Part shown: positions 44,715 through 56,050 of the stretch, piece after piece
Position numbering within the stretch: the stretch's first letter is position 1
Layout of the letters: every line of letters begins with the position of its first letter
Assembly: GCA_034190875.2 (NCBI GenBank)
Contig: CM067350.1
Coordinates: 19,365,910-19,429,909, forward strand
Direction: 5' to 3'
Length of the DNA stretch: 64,000 bases
Origin: Urechis unicinctus
Lineage: Eukaryota > Annelida > Polychaeta > Xenopneusta > Urechidae
The notes under the pieces: generated by a model
What the model saw: the letters and a program-made list of their open reading frames with translations, nothing else
Databases searched by the model: none
Told to the model about the DNA's origin: nothing
Made by a program: the position numbers and the translations under genes

Positions 44715-46180
44715 TGGAACTAGGAACTTTCCATTGAAAATGTGAGAGGTCATGGTTATGATGGTGCTGCCTCAAAGAGCAGAGGTCGTGTTGGCGTTCA
44801 GGCTAGGGTCAAGGAAGTAGCCTCAAAGGCAGTATATGTACACAATCCTGTAGCTTTCCAGTTGTGAGAAATATGCTTGACAAGGTCAAGGCTGTTTGTC
44901 TTTGCTTTAAATACAGACCTAAGAGAATGGGACTTTTAACTACCTTTGTGGCACAAGAGGTCACAGAAGAATCTAAAAGAAAACCACTACTGGATCTATG
45001 CCGCACACGATGGGCAGAGAGGCATGAAGTATACACTCATTTCTTCCAATTGTACACTTTCATTGTGACAGCCTTTGAGGTAATTTCCTTCAAACTATAC
45101 AAGGACCAATAAATAGTTGGATCACCAACTACTGTCGAACCAAGCTACAGATCAGAACCATAGACATCTTTCAAGCCCATAAGATGAATAGTACCAAATT
45201 AAATTTGAAGTATGAGTGCACAGCAATATTAGTGATATTGTATGACATGGAGATATCTAGCTGATATTTTTCATAGTCAATTATTTAATTTTTCTTTTAA
45301 CTTGATCTGTGAATGATAAATACATTAACTAGGGATGTGATAACTCATTGGTGTTTATCTGAGTGAGATCATTCTTTATATGACATATGAACAATTCATT
45401 CTTATCGAAAATAATGTATACAACAATTACATTATTGTCAATTTTACATAAATGGAGAGAGTCTGTCTATATTTTGCAGGTTGGTGATATAACAGACCTG
45501 TACAAGACCGCAAGATCTACCAACAGGCCACAAAAATGGCCGAAAAGGTTGGAGTCGAGCCTTCCATACCAAGAGTCGCAGGACGTCAGAATGTGCTGGC
45601 TGACACACCTGAGCAGTAGTATCAAAGGAACATGGCCATCCCTGTTACTGATCATCTGATCATGGAGCTGCAGGAACACTTTCCATGTGCCAAATGTCAT
45701 ACTCAGCCTATAATATACTGGTACTATTGTTCCTCGTTTCAAGTTCTGGCCATATGTGGCCACATATTTAGATTTCTAGATATCATGATATTATCTAAAA
45801 AGCACTTTGACTCTTTTATTGCAGATTTGACTGTGAAGCCATCATCGCTACTGGTGTTTAAAGAAGATGTTTGTCTTGATGCAACCATGTACAAAAATGA
45901 CTTACCTTCGCCAGCCAGACATCTTGGAAATAGAGGTAGAGAGGTTGAAGCACAAGTTCCATGGTAAAGAGCCAGAGGCCATACCTGATACATGTGCTAA
46001 GGCTCTCAAATCTTGTGACAGGCAAATCTGTCCAAACATTTGGGTCCTTCTGAATATATTTTGTACATTGCCTGTTTCGTCGTGTGAATACGAGAGAAGT
46101 GCCAGCACCATGTAGAGACTTAACAATTTCATGCATGACATAAGAGAAGCTGTAGGGGGTTACTCCATCAACTGATGACT
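44715..46180 (+). pseudogene. hAT transposase remnant (ZMYM/P52rIPK-like type)
   Basis: Plus strand, in order. The first block is ELSIENVRGHGYDGAASKSR (YDGAA at 44757-44771, the core with a catalytic Asp). VQARVKEVASKAVYVHNP follows. A frameshifted piece at 44864-45112 has KPLLDLCRTRWAERHEVYTH. After an intron-like gap comes MAEKVGVEPSIPRVAGRQNV, with a stop, then IPVTDHLIMELQEHF (to about 45680). The last piece (45867-46180) has EIEVERLKHKFHGKEPEAIP, CPNIWVLLNIFCTLPVSSCE and YERSAS, the hATC dimerisation domain. A TAG breaks it after SASTM. The N-terminal BED/DUF4371 part is not visible. Several stops make it inactive. Confidence 0.8.
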
Positions 46181-46271
46181 GAGAGGGTACGTTATGATGA
46201 AGGGTAGGTTTGTTATGAATTTGGTACTCAACATGGATCACAACGGTTCATCGCAGACCCCCTCTGAACAG

Positions 46272-46443
46272 CTATGAGGGAGAGAAAGAAGAATTTGCAA
46301 GGCACATGAAACATAGTGTTCGGACCCAGCAACGATTTTATAACATTGCTGATCCGACGCAAAAGGCCCCGCATATTAGCAATATTGTGCAAAAGCTTCT
46401 TACAGACAAGGAAATTACCCAAGACGACCATGCAGAAGACATA
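46272..46443 (+). pseudogene. Tyrosine-recombinase-like C-terminal fragment (Crypton-like)
   Basis: An open segment reads EEFARHMKHSVRTQQRFYNI, then ADPTQKAPHISNIVQKLLTD. It ends at an AG|GTACAC-type donor near 46443. The pattern 'a..MgHs..t....YY' is the end of a tyrosine-recombinase catalytic domain: a His in the H-x-x-H/S box and the nucleophilic Tyr about ten residues later (here FYN). Metazoan Crypton-like proteins often follow this with an AK.S.ll-type helix, as here. The upstream Arg-bearing blocks were not found; they may be lost under the hAT remnant. Recognition is by motif only. Confidence 0.45.
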
Positions 46444-47261
46444 GGTACACTCTAATCATAACTTAATATGTAAGACTGACAAGTACCTCAGCTGATATAT
46501 ATCAATATTGTGATGTATTATGTAATAACACAGATATGACATTATGATTGCAGGTGTGACCAAGAAACAGCCCCGCACAAACAAACAAGTATGCCATTTG
46601 ATTTGAAATCCTCGCCTGACCAATTCCTAGACTGAGGGGGACGATGTCAAATGCTGATCAAAGTTCCTTGAATTTATAATATTGTTTGGACCATGCCAAA
46701 GGATCTGATGAATGGATGCCAGAATCCACAGACAGCAACGAAGATAGCTCCCCATACCCAGATAATCTAATTCAGCCAATAATTCAAAAGAGAAAGTGTA
46801 AGCACGAGAACTCATAAATTAATTAACTATTGCAGCATACTAATTCAATATTAACTGCAATCTGAATAAATTATTCTGTATACTTGGGGATGCAACAGTG
46901 CCGATAAGCCACCCGGAATCGATCGTGCTATTCAGCAATCCAGGTGAACTGTACAACCATGCCATGATATATTAATCATTGATAAATGGTTACTTATATC
47001 CACCAACCGTCTACCTGAGTACTGTAGCTATGGTTTTGTAGATTAGCAGGGAATGTATGCATCCTTTACACAGTTTGTCATCTTCCTCAATTGGTGCAGC
47101 TCAGTATACTTTATGACTTTATTTATGTCGTGTAGGAAACCACGAGGGGTCATCGAATGCATCAATTGTCATATGCACAAGTTCATATTGTATATTTGTT
47201 ATGCAAACGTACACATCGTCCCTTGCTTTGTAATCATGTACCATCTGTATTCTCTATTGCA

Positions 47262-47376
47262 GCCACCATCTATCACTCAAGGCTGCTGGGCGATAGATGA
47301 AATGGCGGTGTTGCGACGGGTATTCACCCAAGCCATTCTTGAAAAAAAAGTATATTTGCATTTTATTAGCTTTTAA
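47262..47376 (+). pseudogene. Myb/SANT-like fragment, possible continuation of the recombinase-like gene
   Basis: After a polypyrimidine stretch and CTATTGCAG acceptor, the frame reads PPSITQGCWAIDEMAVLRRV, then FTQAILEKK. This resembles the 'W..eE...v...F...i...k' start of a Myb-like domain. From memory, such a domain follows the tyrosine-recombinase domain in some invertebrate Crypton-like proteins. The two pieces are on the same strand, about 0.8 kb apart. The link is inference. Confidence 0.3.
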
Positions 47377-47446
47377 CCATATTGTGCCTTAAGTGCGCCT
47401 TTTTGTTTAAAAGTGTGGTGTGCCTTTAAAAAGTTTCATATGACTG

Positions 47447-48633
47447 AATAGGAGCCTTCACATAGTCGGGTTCCCGTCACGGCCGCTAGGAGGGCCACCG
47501 TCGCACACAGCGATTTTTACCGGAATTGGGGGCATGTTTCTCTGCCTGTCAAGCTGTCAGCGCTTTGTTCGCGCTTTATCAGTTGCTGTTTTAAGTTCCT
47601 GCGTTGTTGTGCGCCTTCTTGTTGCGTGTTTCTATTGCTGTAAAGAGCATCAAAGACGTCGCCGAAGGTGTCAAGCGTATTTCGAACTTCTCTTAAGTTC
47701 ATCTGAGCGCTGTCACGTCGCAATGAGCACATTTGAAGCAGTTCTCAAACACAGATATTATCATAAAATAGTGATCCAAAATGTTGCCATCTACATTCAT
47801 CTCCAGTCGTCTGGAGAGTATTCTACAAGAACATCAGTTTTCACCGATATCATTTCAAAGATAGCGTGCGTGACTGTTGCTACATCATGTCATCACTGTC
47901 CCCTTCTTAGTGGAAAGTACCCCAGCTGAAAACTTTCCTCAAATATAGGGGAATTCCTTGCTCGAGTTATAAGAAAACTGAGCTCCTAGAATTAGTATGG
48001 ATGTGAGTGCACAGGGTAATTCTTAATTTATATAATTAGAATATTTAACTTAAGAAAGTTGAATACAGATATGTCACACATCTCATTAATATGTATACAT
48101 ACCTATGAAGACTTGCTGGTACAATATTAACTTTGTGTTCTGTTTTAGGTGGTGTTGTCGTTTGGAGAGATAAAAAGCCATGATGTTTGCAGCGACTGAC
48201 TTCAATACCAATGCAAAGTCTAATCCAGCATTACCACCTGGTGAAGTGACATGCCGCATGGCTTATCGCCTTGATTATTTTGATGTCTGTCAATTGCAAT
48301 TACAAAGTCTATATAGTTGTCAAGCCAGTTATACAACTGACGGAAACTTTGCTGTCATCCACGGGTGTTTTATCGTTTTCTTGCGAACATCGGCCTTGCA
48401 GTCCACGACGGCGCAAGTAAACCATGGTTGCGCAGTCTATATAGTCTATAGAACGATATCCCTAAATAATTTCTACCAAAATAACACTGGTATCAAATAT
48501 AAAACGACGAATATTAACGTCGCGTCGTGTATTGCCTTTGTGTTTTGGAAAAGCATGCCCCCATTTCCGGAGAAAAATCAGTATCGCCACCTGGCGGCTG
48601 CGGCAGGAACCCGACAAAGTGAAGGCACCTATT
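47447..48633. mobile_element. DNA transposon remnant with imperfect inverted ends of about 90 bp
   Basis: Left end AATAGGAGCCTTCACATAGT plus CGGGTTCCCG (47447 onward) is matched, inverted, by the right end ending at 48633. Complementarity with some mismatches extends to the GGGGGCATG/CATGCCCCC pair (about 47528 and 48553). The interior of about 1 kb has open frames on both strands (47534-47929 plus, 48180-48671 plus) but no recognised transposase. The target duplication was not resolved. Confidence 0.7.
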
Positions 48634-48639
48634 ATTGTC

Positions 48640-49330
48640 AGAATAATATCTCTATTGTGCATTGTATGTAACACCCCAGATACAAGCATAAAGGAGCAAA
48701 CCCTGTCACGTTTTGTTCGGTCAGGGTCAGGGCAGACATTCGCTATAAATCATTATTAGACAAATGAGCCCTGTATGACGCCGGTTTTTTCAATGCCAAA
48801 GCATCAAATACTCCTTGCTGCCATACCAGAACCCTTTGCAGCAGTGATTTTCATGAATATGTGGTACTTATCTTACTTTTAGTTTGTTAATAGCACATTG
48901 ATTACCTTAGGATACAGGATCTCAGTTTAAAAAACTACAGCATTTTATCTCGTCTATGCACCATTTAAAGGCCAGTTAGTGCAACAACATTTCGCTTTGA
49001 AGCATATTTTGTCCCTATCAACCATATCTAATGTATGATGTGTCCCATATCCACCTACCTTATGTTGGAATGTATAATAAGTCCATATGATATTATGCGT
49101 TCTATTGACGCCGTCTTGTTATTAGTGTTAAAGAGGTCGCATACTGCACACATTGGTGTTTATTTGTACTTATTTCTAGTGGGATATTTTTGCGTGTAGG
49201 TAAACCTTACTTGGGGCACCAAGGAAATAGCATTGAACCATTTTTATAACTAGGCGGCACGTGAAAGGTTAACACATTTGTTTAAATCAAAACCTTATAT
49301 CGTCCGTATAAGCAATATCCAAATTAGGGA
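48640..49330. other. Non-coding stretch
   Basis: No coding or RNA feature recognised. Confidence 0.5.
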
Positions 49331-49339
49331 GTGCTCCGT

Positions 49340-50945
49340 GTCTTAAGTAGCATTTACCCCAGGCTGGTAAAAAGGTCCATGACGTACTATATTTCACGCA
49401 GCACCATTTTGTCTTGATGGCGGATGCGATTATTGGTATTGCAGAGTTACATCTCTCTAAACCCTTTCTTTACTATATTGTAGCTTTTTGTCATGATGTA
49501 CGTAACCAATACCCAATGGCTGAGGTAGCATCTGCCGGGTTCCGAGCCGCTCTATGGCTGAGGTAGCATCTGCCGGGTTCCGAGCCGCGCTATGGCTGAG
49601 GTAGAATCTGCCGGGTTCCGAGCCGCGCTATGACCCAGGTAGCATATACCCCATATATCAGGACACGACCTGTGTTGACCAATTACTGGCACCTACAGAA
49701 TCTAATGAATTATGCGCATGCTACTGGTCTGGCATGGCTTTGATATGTCATACTATCACAAAGACATAAAGCCAGTCTGGTGGCAAGGTATATACCTGAC
49801 AGACTTTCATCACGTATCTGAATCTCAGGATTAAAACCCCTACACCCATAAGACTAAGCTAGGCTACTTCGTACATCAGATCAAAAGTAACCAAATTGAA
49901 CTTGTCTAAGCGCCATGCGAAGGTCAACATGAAAATGTGTATCAACCCAATCAAGCGTAGCAATGCTCTATGCAACATCTACTCCAAGCATCCCGTCCAT
50001 CACATGTGCGTATAGATTTCACTGCATTATTTATAGTTGGTGGTAACTGAACGAAATATTATGTGCATCGCACATATATCTAAGAAATTTCCTTTATTCG
50101 TTTTTGGGGTTTATCATAACTTGAGGTGGCAAATACCCAATACTTAATGCAGCATATTCCCGAGTCAGGGATAGAATTATGGTTAATGTAGTATCCACCC
50201 CAACTTAATGCGTGCTATACCACAATTACATTATGTTTGATATTTTTGGCAGAATAATTGTCCGACAAATATACTTGTCATATGTATTCATATACTACCC
50301 AATACACTATCATAATGAGCATACATCATGTCTTGTCTCACCTGTGGCAGGGTAATCCAATGAGGCGACATATACAACCAATCGTATGCGCAGCCAGCCG
50401 TTATCAACGGTCATTCAATGTTTTGGGAATTTAACGAGAGGGTGGCGGGATTGGCGGGGAATTGGCTTCAACTGCATGCAAGATTTTGAACACGCGAATA
50501 GGTGGCAAACGCGACATGCCGTCGTGGTGGTGTTGATGCGTACTGCATTGATATCAAAGTTCACCATAAACACACATTATATTCTTAAATTATGCTGCAT
50601 TTGGGTGTAAAACACTTCAATATGCTACAAACCGATCCATCCACGTTTTTCTATAACTATGTTGCCGTACCAGACGTGTCAATCCCTTTATCAATACATA
50701 GGTTCAATATTTACATAATTAAGTGCACTATCATCCCTTGTCCTTGAACTTTTCTGCAAATCAAGGTATCACTTGCCCCATGAGGCAATGCCGGAACCCA
50801 ACATACCTGTTACCCCCAACATTAAGTAGCAAGTATCCCACTTTCAGGTAGCATATACCCCATTTCGGTAGCAAATATCCCATGTCTGAGTAACAAATAC
50901 CCCACTTTGGGGTACGTGCTACTCTACATTGGGGTATATGCTACC
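49340..50945. repeat. Cluster of dispersed GGTAGCATATACCCC-like motifs
   Basis: Variants of this motif occur near 49345, 49527, 49640, 50150, 50190, 50826, 50846, 50868 and 50888. Two inverted copies lie near 50910 and 50930 (TGGGGTATATGCTACC). Only 49516-49630 is regularly tandem. The rest is spread over 1.6 kb, with ordinary AT-rich sequence between. Confidence 0.6.
49516..49650 (+). repeat. 38-bp tandem repeat, three copies plus a partial
   Basis: ATGGCTGAGGTAGCATCTGC plus CGGGTTCCGAGCCGCKCT starts at 49516, 49554 and 49592; a diverged unit starts at 49630. Confidence 0.95.
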
Positions 50946-50975
50946 TAGTAGTTAGCAAAAACCCCCTTCACTATG

Positions 50976-50976
50976 G

Positions 50977-51028
<52 letters not shown>
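50976..51028 (+). repeat. (ATC)n microsatellite
   Basis: About 17 perfect TCA/ATC units; shorter imperfect ones follow to 51050. Confidence 0.97.
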
Positions 51029-51029
51029 A

Positions 51030-51825
51030 ATACTCCTCATCATCATAATCATACCGCCACATTTTTGTGATGTTATTTGCATTTTTAACATTTTCATCAA
51101 AGCATCGCAATGAATTTGGATAGCTAACATCCTCTAAGAAATTATTATCATTATTTTTTTTAAAAATAATCTACAAACTCTCTCACATCATCATCACATT
51201 TCATCAAAAGAAAGATTCTCTATAACATAATCACCTTAATCATCTTCATTCATAATCATGGCGAACACTTCCATCGTAGAAATCCTCCTGGTCTTCATTT
51301 TCATCATCGACGTAAGGCTTATTATCATGCTTAACAACAATCATCTGCATCTTACATCAGCTTCTATATACCTAATACACTTATCTCAGCCTACACATGT
51401 CTTCATAGATCTCAAATGATCACGTACATTCGTGCTGTGTATATAATAAAAGATGACACCAGTTTCCTGCCTCCGATATAACCTGGAGCCTGGTACTGGC
51501 TCTGATCCTCTGTTGGAGTAACGAGGGTTGGTAGGCTTTAGGTCACACTATAACAGTTATAACAGCCATTACATAGTCTGTACACCGGATATAATTGACA
51601 GGTAGTAGCATGGGATGGGAAAAAAAACTATTTAGCCATAGGTGATTGGTAACATACCTAAAACTAATCGAACAGATGCTTGGCAAGATTTAAATGTATG
51701 ATACCTCGGACGTTGCTAATCAGAACGAATTAAGTCGTACTTCTTGATCAACAGATAACGGGATTTGAACGTAAGGATTATGCTGAATACTCCATTCACC
51801 GTTGGGATATAGGATGGAAAGGATT
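51030..51825. other. Non-coding stretch
   Basis: No coding or RNA feature. A GTTCAAATCCCG B-box-like motif occurs on the minus strand near 51770 without a convincing A box. Confidence 0.5.
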
Positions 51826-52104
<279 letters not shown>

Positions 52105-52236
52105 TAGAGGTTTTGACATGCAGTGTTTTTAGTGCATTGTGTAATAAATTGACAGGCTCAAAGTGACATATTCCATTAATACATTGTCATTGTCTTGTTC
52201 GCTACAGACACTCTAACACATCAGTACATGCAAGCT

Positions 52237-55200
52237 AATAATATCTTCAAACAGTTTTTCCACGAATAATATGAACACTATTTGGAATGATTGTGCGATT
52301 TATTGCATGTTTTTGTGCATGTATATATCCCAGCTCATGTATACAGTTCTTCCTCAAATTTCATTTTTCATCAACGATTCTCACCATTCTGATTGACGAA
52401 ATGAAACAAAACACATTAACCGATATATTAAGCCTCGTGAATTATTACTGAATACGGAACAGATTTCAGAAAAAAGATTTTAGCCCTCAATGGATGACAA
52501 TAAATATAGAACTATCAGACCCAAGTGGGTCTGTGACATAAACTGAATGCGTCGTTAGTAATTGTCTGATAAAAGAATGAAATGGAAGCATTCCCTTCAA
52601 CTCACAATTCCAAATTATAATAACCATCAATGCAAAAACAGTAAACATAAGATCTCCATTCAATATGAGAAAGAGCAATTGATCGCCTCAGCATATGCAA
52701 ATCTGCGATCTCAGTAGTTGCTGAATTTGCAAGCATAGTACACTTGCTTTCATGTGCCGGCTATACAGCAACTGGTTCGTTAATGACCGTTTCCTTATTC
52801 CCTACAGACACAGAAGAAAACCGCCCATTCCACCTTCCCTCTTTCCCTAGTCACACTAAGCCACGTATTCAACCACATGAACGCCCAAGAGAGCTGAGTT
52901 AATGAGACCCACCCGGATGTGGTAGAAAACCGGATATCAAGCGGTAAGCATGATGCCTTACTGGTAATTGATGATGACGAGCCCAGCATCATAGTGGGTG
53001 TTTCAGGTTCTTATCGTATTCACCACAATTGTTTTTTCAATAGTTCAAAGTGAAACTAAAGCATTTACACGAAGAGCAATAATTGCGTGTATGAAGCCAT
53101 CTTCATCATCGTCATCATAATCATCATGGTTAGATGTTATCATCGTCGACGAGTTCATCTATATCTCGTCACTAGTGTGATACTTCTCATCGTTTGAATA
53201 GTTGTCAGATAGCAACTAATCATAACTTGATCATCCGCTTCAATATCCTGGAATATAATCACCACTATGTCTCCATGGATCCGTTCTGGTTACTTCGCTT
53301 CATTTCTTCATTTCGTGATTCTTGAGACTTGTGAACATCCTTGCCTGAGAATCCACGAGAAAGGATACTGCGCCTAAAAGTGAGTTCTGTGGGTCTGTGA
53401 ATTGATTTCACAAGCAATTTGCACTTGTACGACCATTGTGTTATGCGGCGTCTACAACCGTTATTAACATCAACTATAACATTGTCCATTTTATCTTGTC
53501 TGTTAAAGGTACATCAACACATGTTCGCAATGATTTCGACTGACTATAATTGGACATTTTAAATGCTAATATCAATGTACAAACGCTGATATTTTTCACA
53601 CAACATGTGGCGTATTAGCGATGGCATTGTACCCAATGACAGCCATTTATTTGATACTTCATCGTCTTAGCATGATATAAAATATAAATGCGGCGTCACA
53701 ATCTACACCTACCCATCCAAATATTGACTGACATATCCAAATACAATAACGCCTCGTTGGTCACTAATGCGTCCCCACCTAATCTCGCGTCTTCCGCTAC
53801 GATAATGCTTCACCTCTATCACCCAAAACCGGCGCCGTTTATTAAGCCACAGGTTGTTAATGGCTATCATGCTTAAAGAGAGACGGAAGCTTGCCGGTAA
53901 ATAGAGGCGTAGGTGTCCTTAATGGCGCTAAGCTAAGAAGCTTCCTCATCCATTAAACACTCACGAGTTATGAGGAAATGAGAACCAACGAGCTTGTTAT
54001 TAATGCCACGTTGTAGGCAGATGGATGATGCATCGGAAGACGTTGGCTCTTATCTTATACCGTTATTATCATTATCTATTTAATTATCATCATTATCAAA
54101 AATATTATCCTTTTCTATTTTTGTTATCCTGGACATCTTGGATAAAGCATATTGTCATCTCGAGGAATCATGAATCTATTCTGGTGCCATTGCCGAAGCT
54201 AGAAATAGGCCTTTAATATATCGCTAGCACATGGACGTCTCTAGTAGCGCGTGGTCAGGATAGCTAGCCTTACGATGCCGTTATATAAAGCTCACCGTCT
54301 GCAACACTACTTGTGGTAGGGGCAGCAATCATTTCTGAGGAGATTAGGTTTGATATGTTGTCAATATATTTTTAAGTAACATATATTCTCGAAAACTACT
54401 GCACCGACTTCAGTTGGTGTGCGCTTATATGAGTAACGCTTTCTGAAAGATTTATGCAAGATATTATTATTGAAACATTGTGATCATATTGACCCTTCAG
54501 ATTAAGGAATGTTATGGGGCCTCACATAAAACATCGTAGGCTTATGTTATTTGTCATCTAACAGGCTGCAATGAGCCGCTGATACATTCAGTACTCGCTT
54601 CAGATTAATATTGGATGATGTCTCGTGTTATACTCGTTAATTCACGCAGCAAAGATTATTTACCCGACGACGGCGCGTATTTGGTACCGTGCTTCGTAGG
54701 GCAAGCAATATGGTAAGCTCTTTAAACACCTTATCGTGGTTGATATTGTACGATTACAATGACCAATTTCTATATTGGTGGGCTTAACGCGGTTTCTACA
54801 TTGCTTAAACCGAAAAACATTGCTGAAATACAGGAAATGGATGGCATAATATAGAATAAAGTACAATGCATAATTCATGTTTCCAAATCTCACAGGTGAT
54901 ATCGAACCTTTCAACGCGGTCCATGCACTTTAGCTGAAGCTGCGTGAATTGAAAACAACAAAGCGAGTTAACTGAAACAGACAAGGTGAATGTCACGCAG
55001 AGAGGATGAAGACGTTCACAACATTTACGCTTTCAGTTGTTGCTTGAGGCCAGGAGAACGTATTACGATGGACGTGGGATTGCAGGTTGAGGCTTTCATG
55101 GCCAGGTAGTCATCATACCATGGTATTGTAGAATAATGTAATTATGCGTTCGGTATGTTATGATGGACCAGTTGCATGGATATTGAGTTAGGCGTGTGCT

Positions 55201-56050
55201 GAATATTATTCATTAAACTGGATTCTGCAAGTTTGAATGAATTTTATGTGACATACTGTCTTTCTAGGGTATGTATGGTATGTTGGGGTTTTTATGTATT
55301 AAAACGGGTTCTGTACATTATATTGGGTTCTGGGGACAAACAAACTATATCAATGGCTGATAGCTTTGTACGACTTTCACTCGAGCAAAGGCGATACAAG
55401 TTGATTTTAATCGCCACCATCACATCATCATCACCATCATCATTATCAAAATCATCACCATCGTCCATATTATAATCTTTCAATTGCCACCTCTAAATTG
55501 CTATTTCTAAATATTAGCCGTATTGGAAAATTACATCAACCCGTTCATCAACTCGGATCAAAATATTTCAATCCTGCTGTGTAATCATCACTCGGACCCC
55601 ACGAATCTGTTGCCGTCACAGCGCTTGATTGCATGGCATCTGGCGGATATCTGAAACTCACGTCATCTATAACCAGAAGTGCTCTCTATAGGTGAGCAAT
55701 GGTTGTGCAACCCTAAGTTTACAGGAGTCTGACGATGGCAGCAGCCGAACTTAATGTCAACTGTCATCTTCTCAAAATGTCATGTTATTATCTATCATAT
55801 TATTAACAGATCGCACCATATTTGAATGAGCTTATCCCTGTAGTTTATCCGTCTCCACATCGCACCATGATCTTGAATGACAAATGGACCGACAATCTTT
55901 CCCATCAAATAATGCCAACATAGTTACAAGCTGGACCCTCTACATTAGCTGTCAATACAGCGAGCCGTTTCGTTGTTAACAAATACATCCACAGACAGCA
56001 CAGCTTTATAGTTTGTGATATTTCGGATGAGTTTTTGTCCACTCACTTAT
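52237..56050 (+). repeat. 3.8 kb tandem unit 1
   Basis: Begins TAATAATATCTTCAAACAGT at 52237 and runs to the next occurrence at 56051 (3814 bases). Unit 1 is the most diverged. It carries about 14 extra bases near 52940 (GGTAAGCATGATGCC) and several private substitutions. Only short frames occur, and they are conserved between units simply because the DNA is. No domain, RNA gene or splice pattern was recognised. A TATATAAAG box at about 54281 could be a promoter. Simple TCA-rich tracts lie near 53101 and 55425. Confidence 0.95.

Noticed and set aside
51765-51785. B-box-like GTTCAAATCCCG on the minus strand
   Set aside because: No convincing A box or cloverleaf around it.
53265-53489. Minus-strand 74-residue frame in tandem unit 1 as a gene
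   Set aside because: It is broken in units 2 and 3 although the surrounding DNA is nearly identical.
53688-53876. Frames conserved in all 3.8 kb units (62-84 residues) as genes
   Set aside because: Conservation follows from recent duplication of the whole unit. They have no motif, and flanking non-coding DNA is equally conserved.
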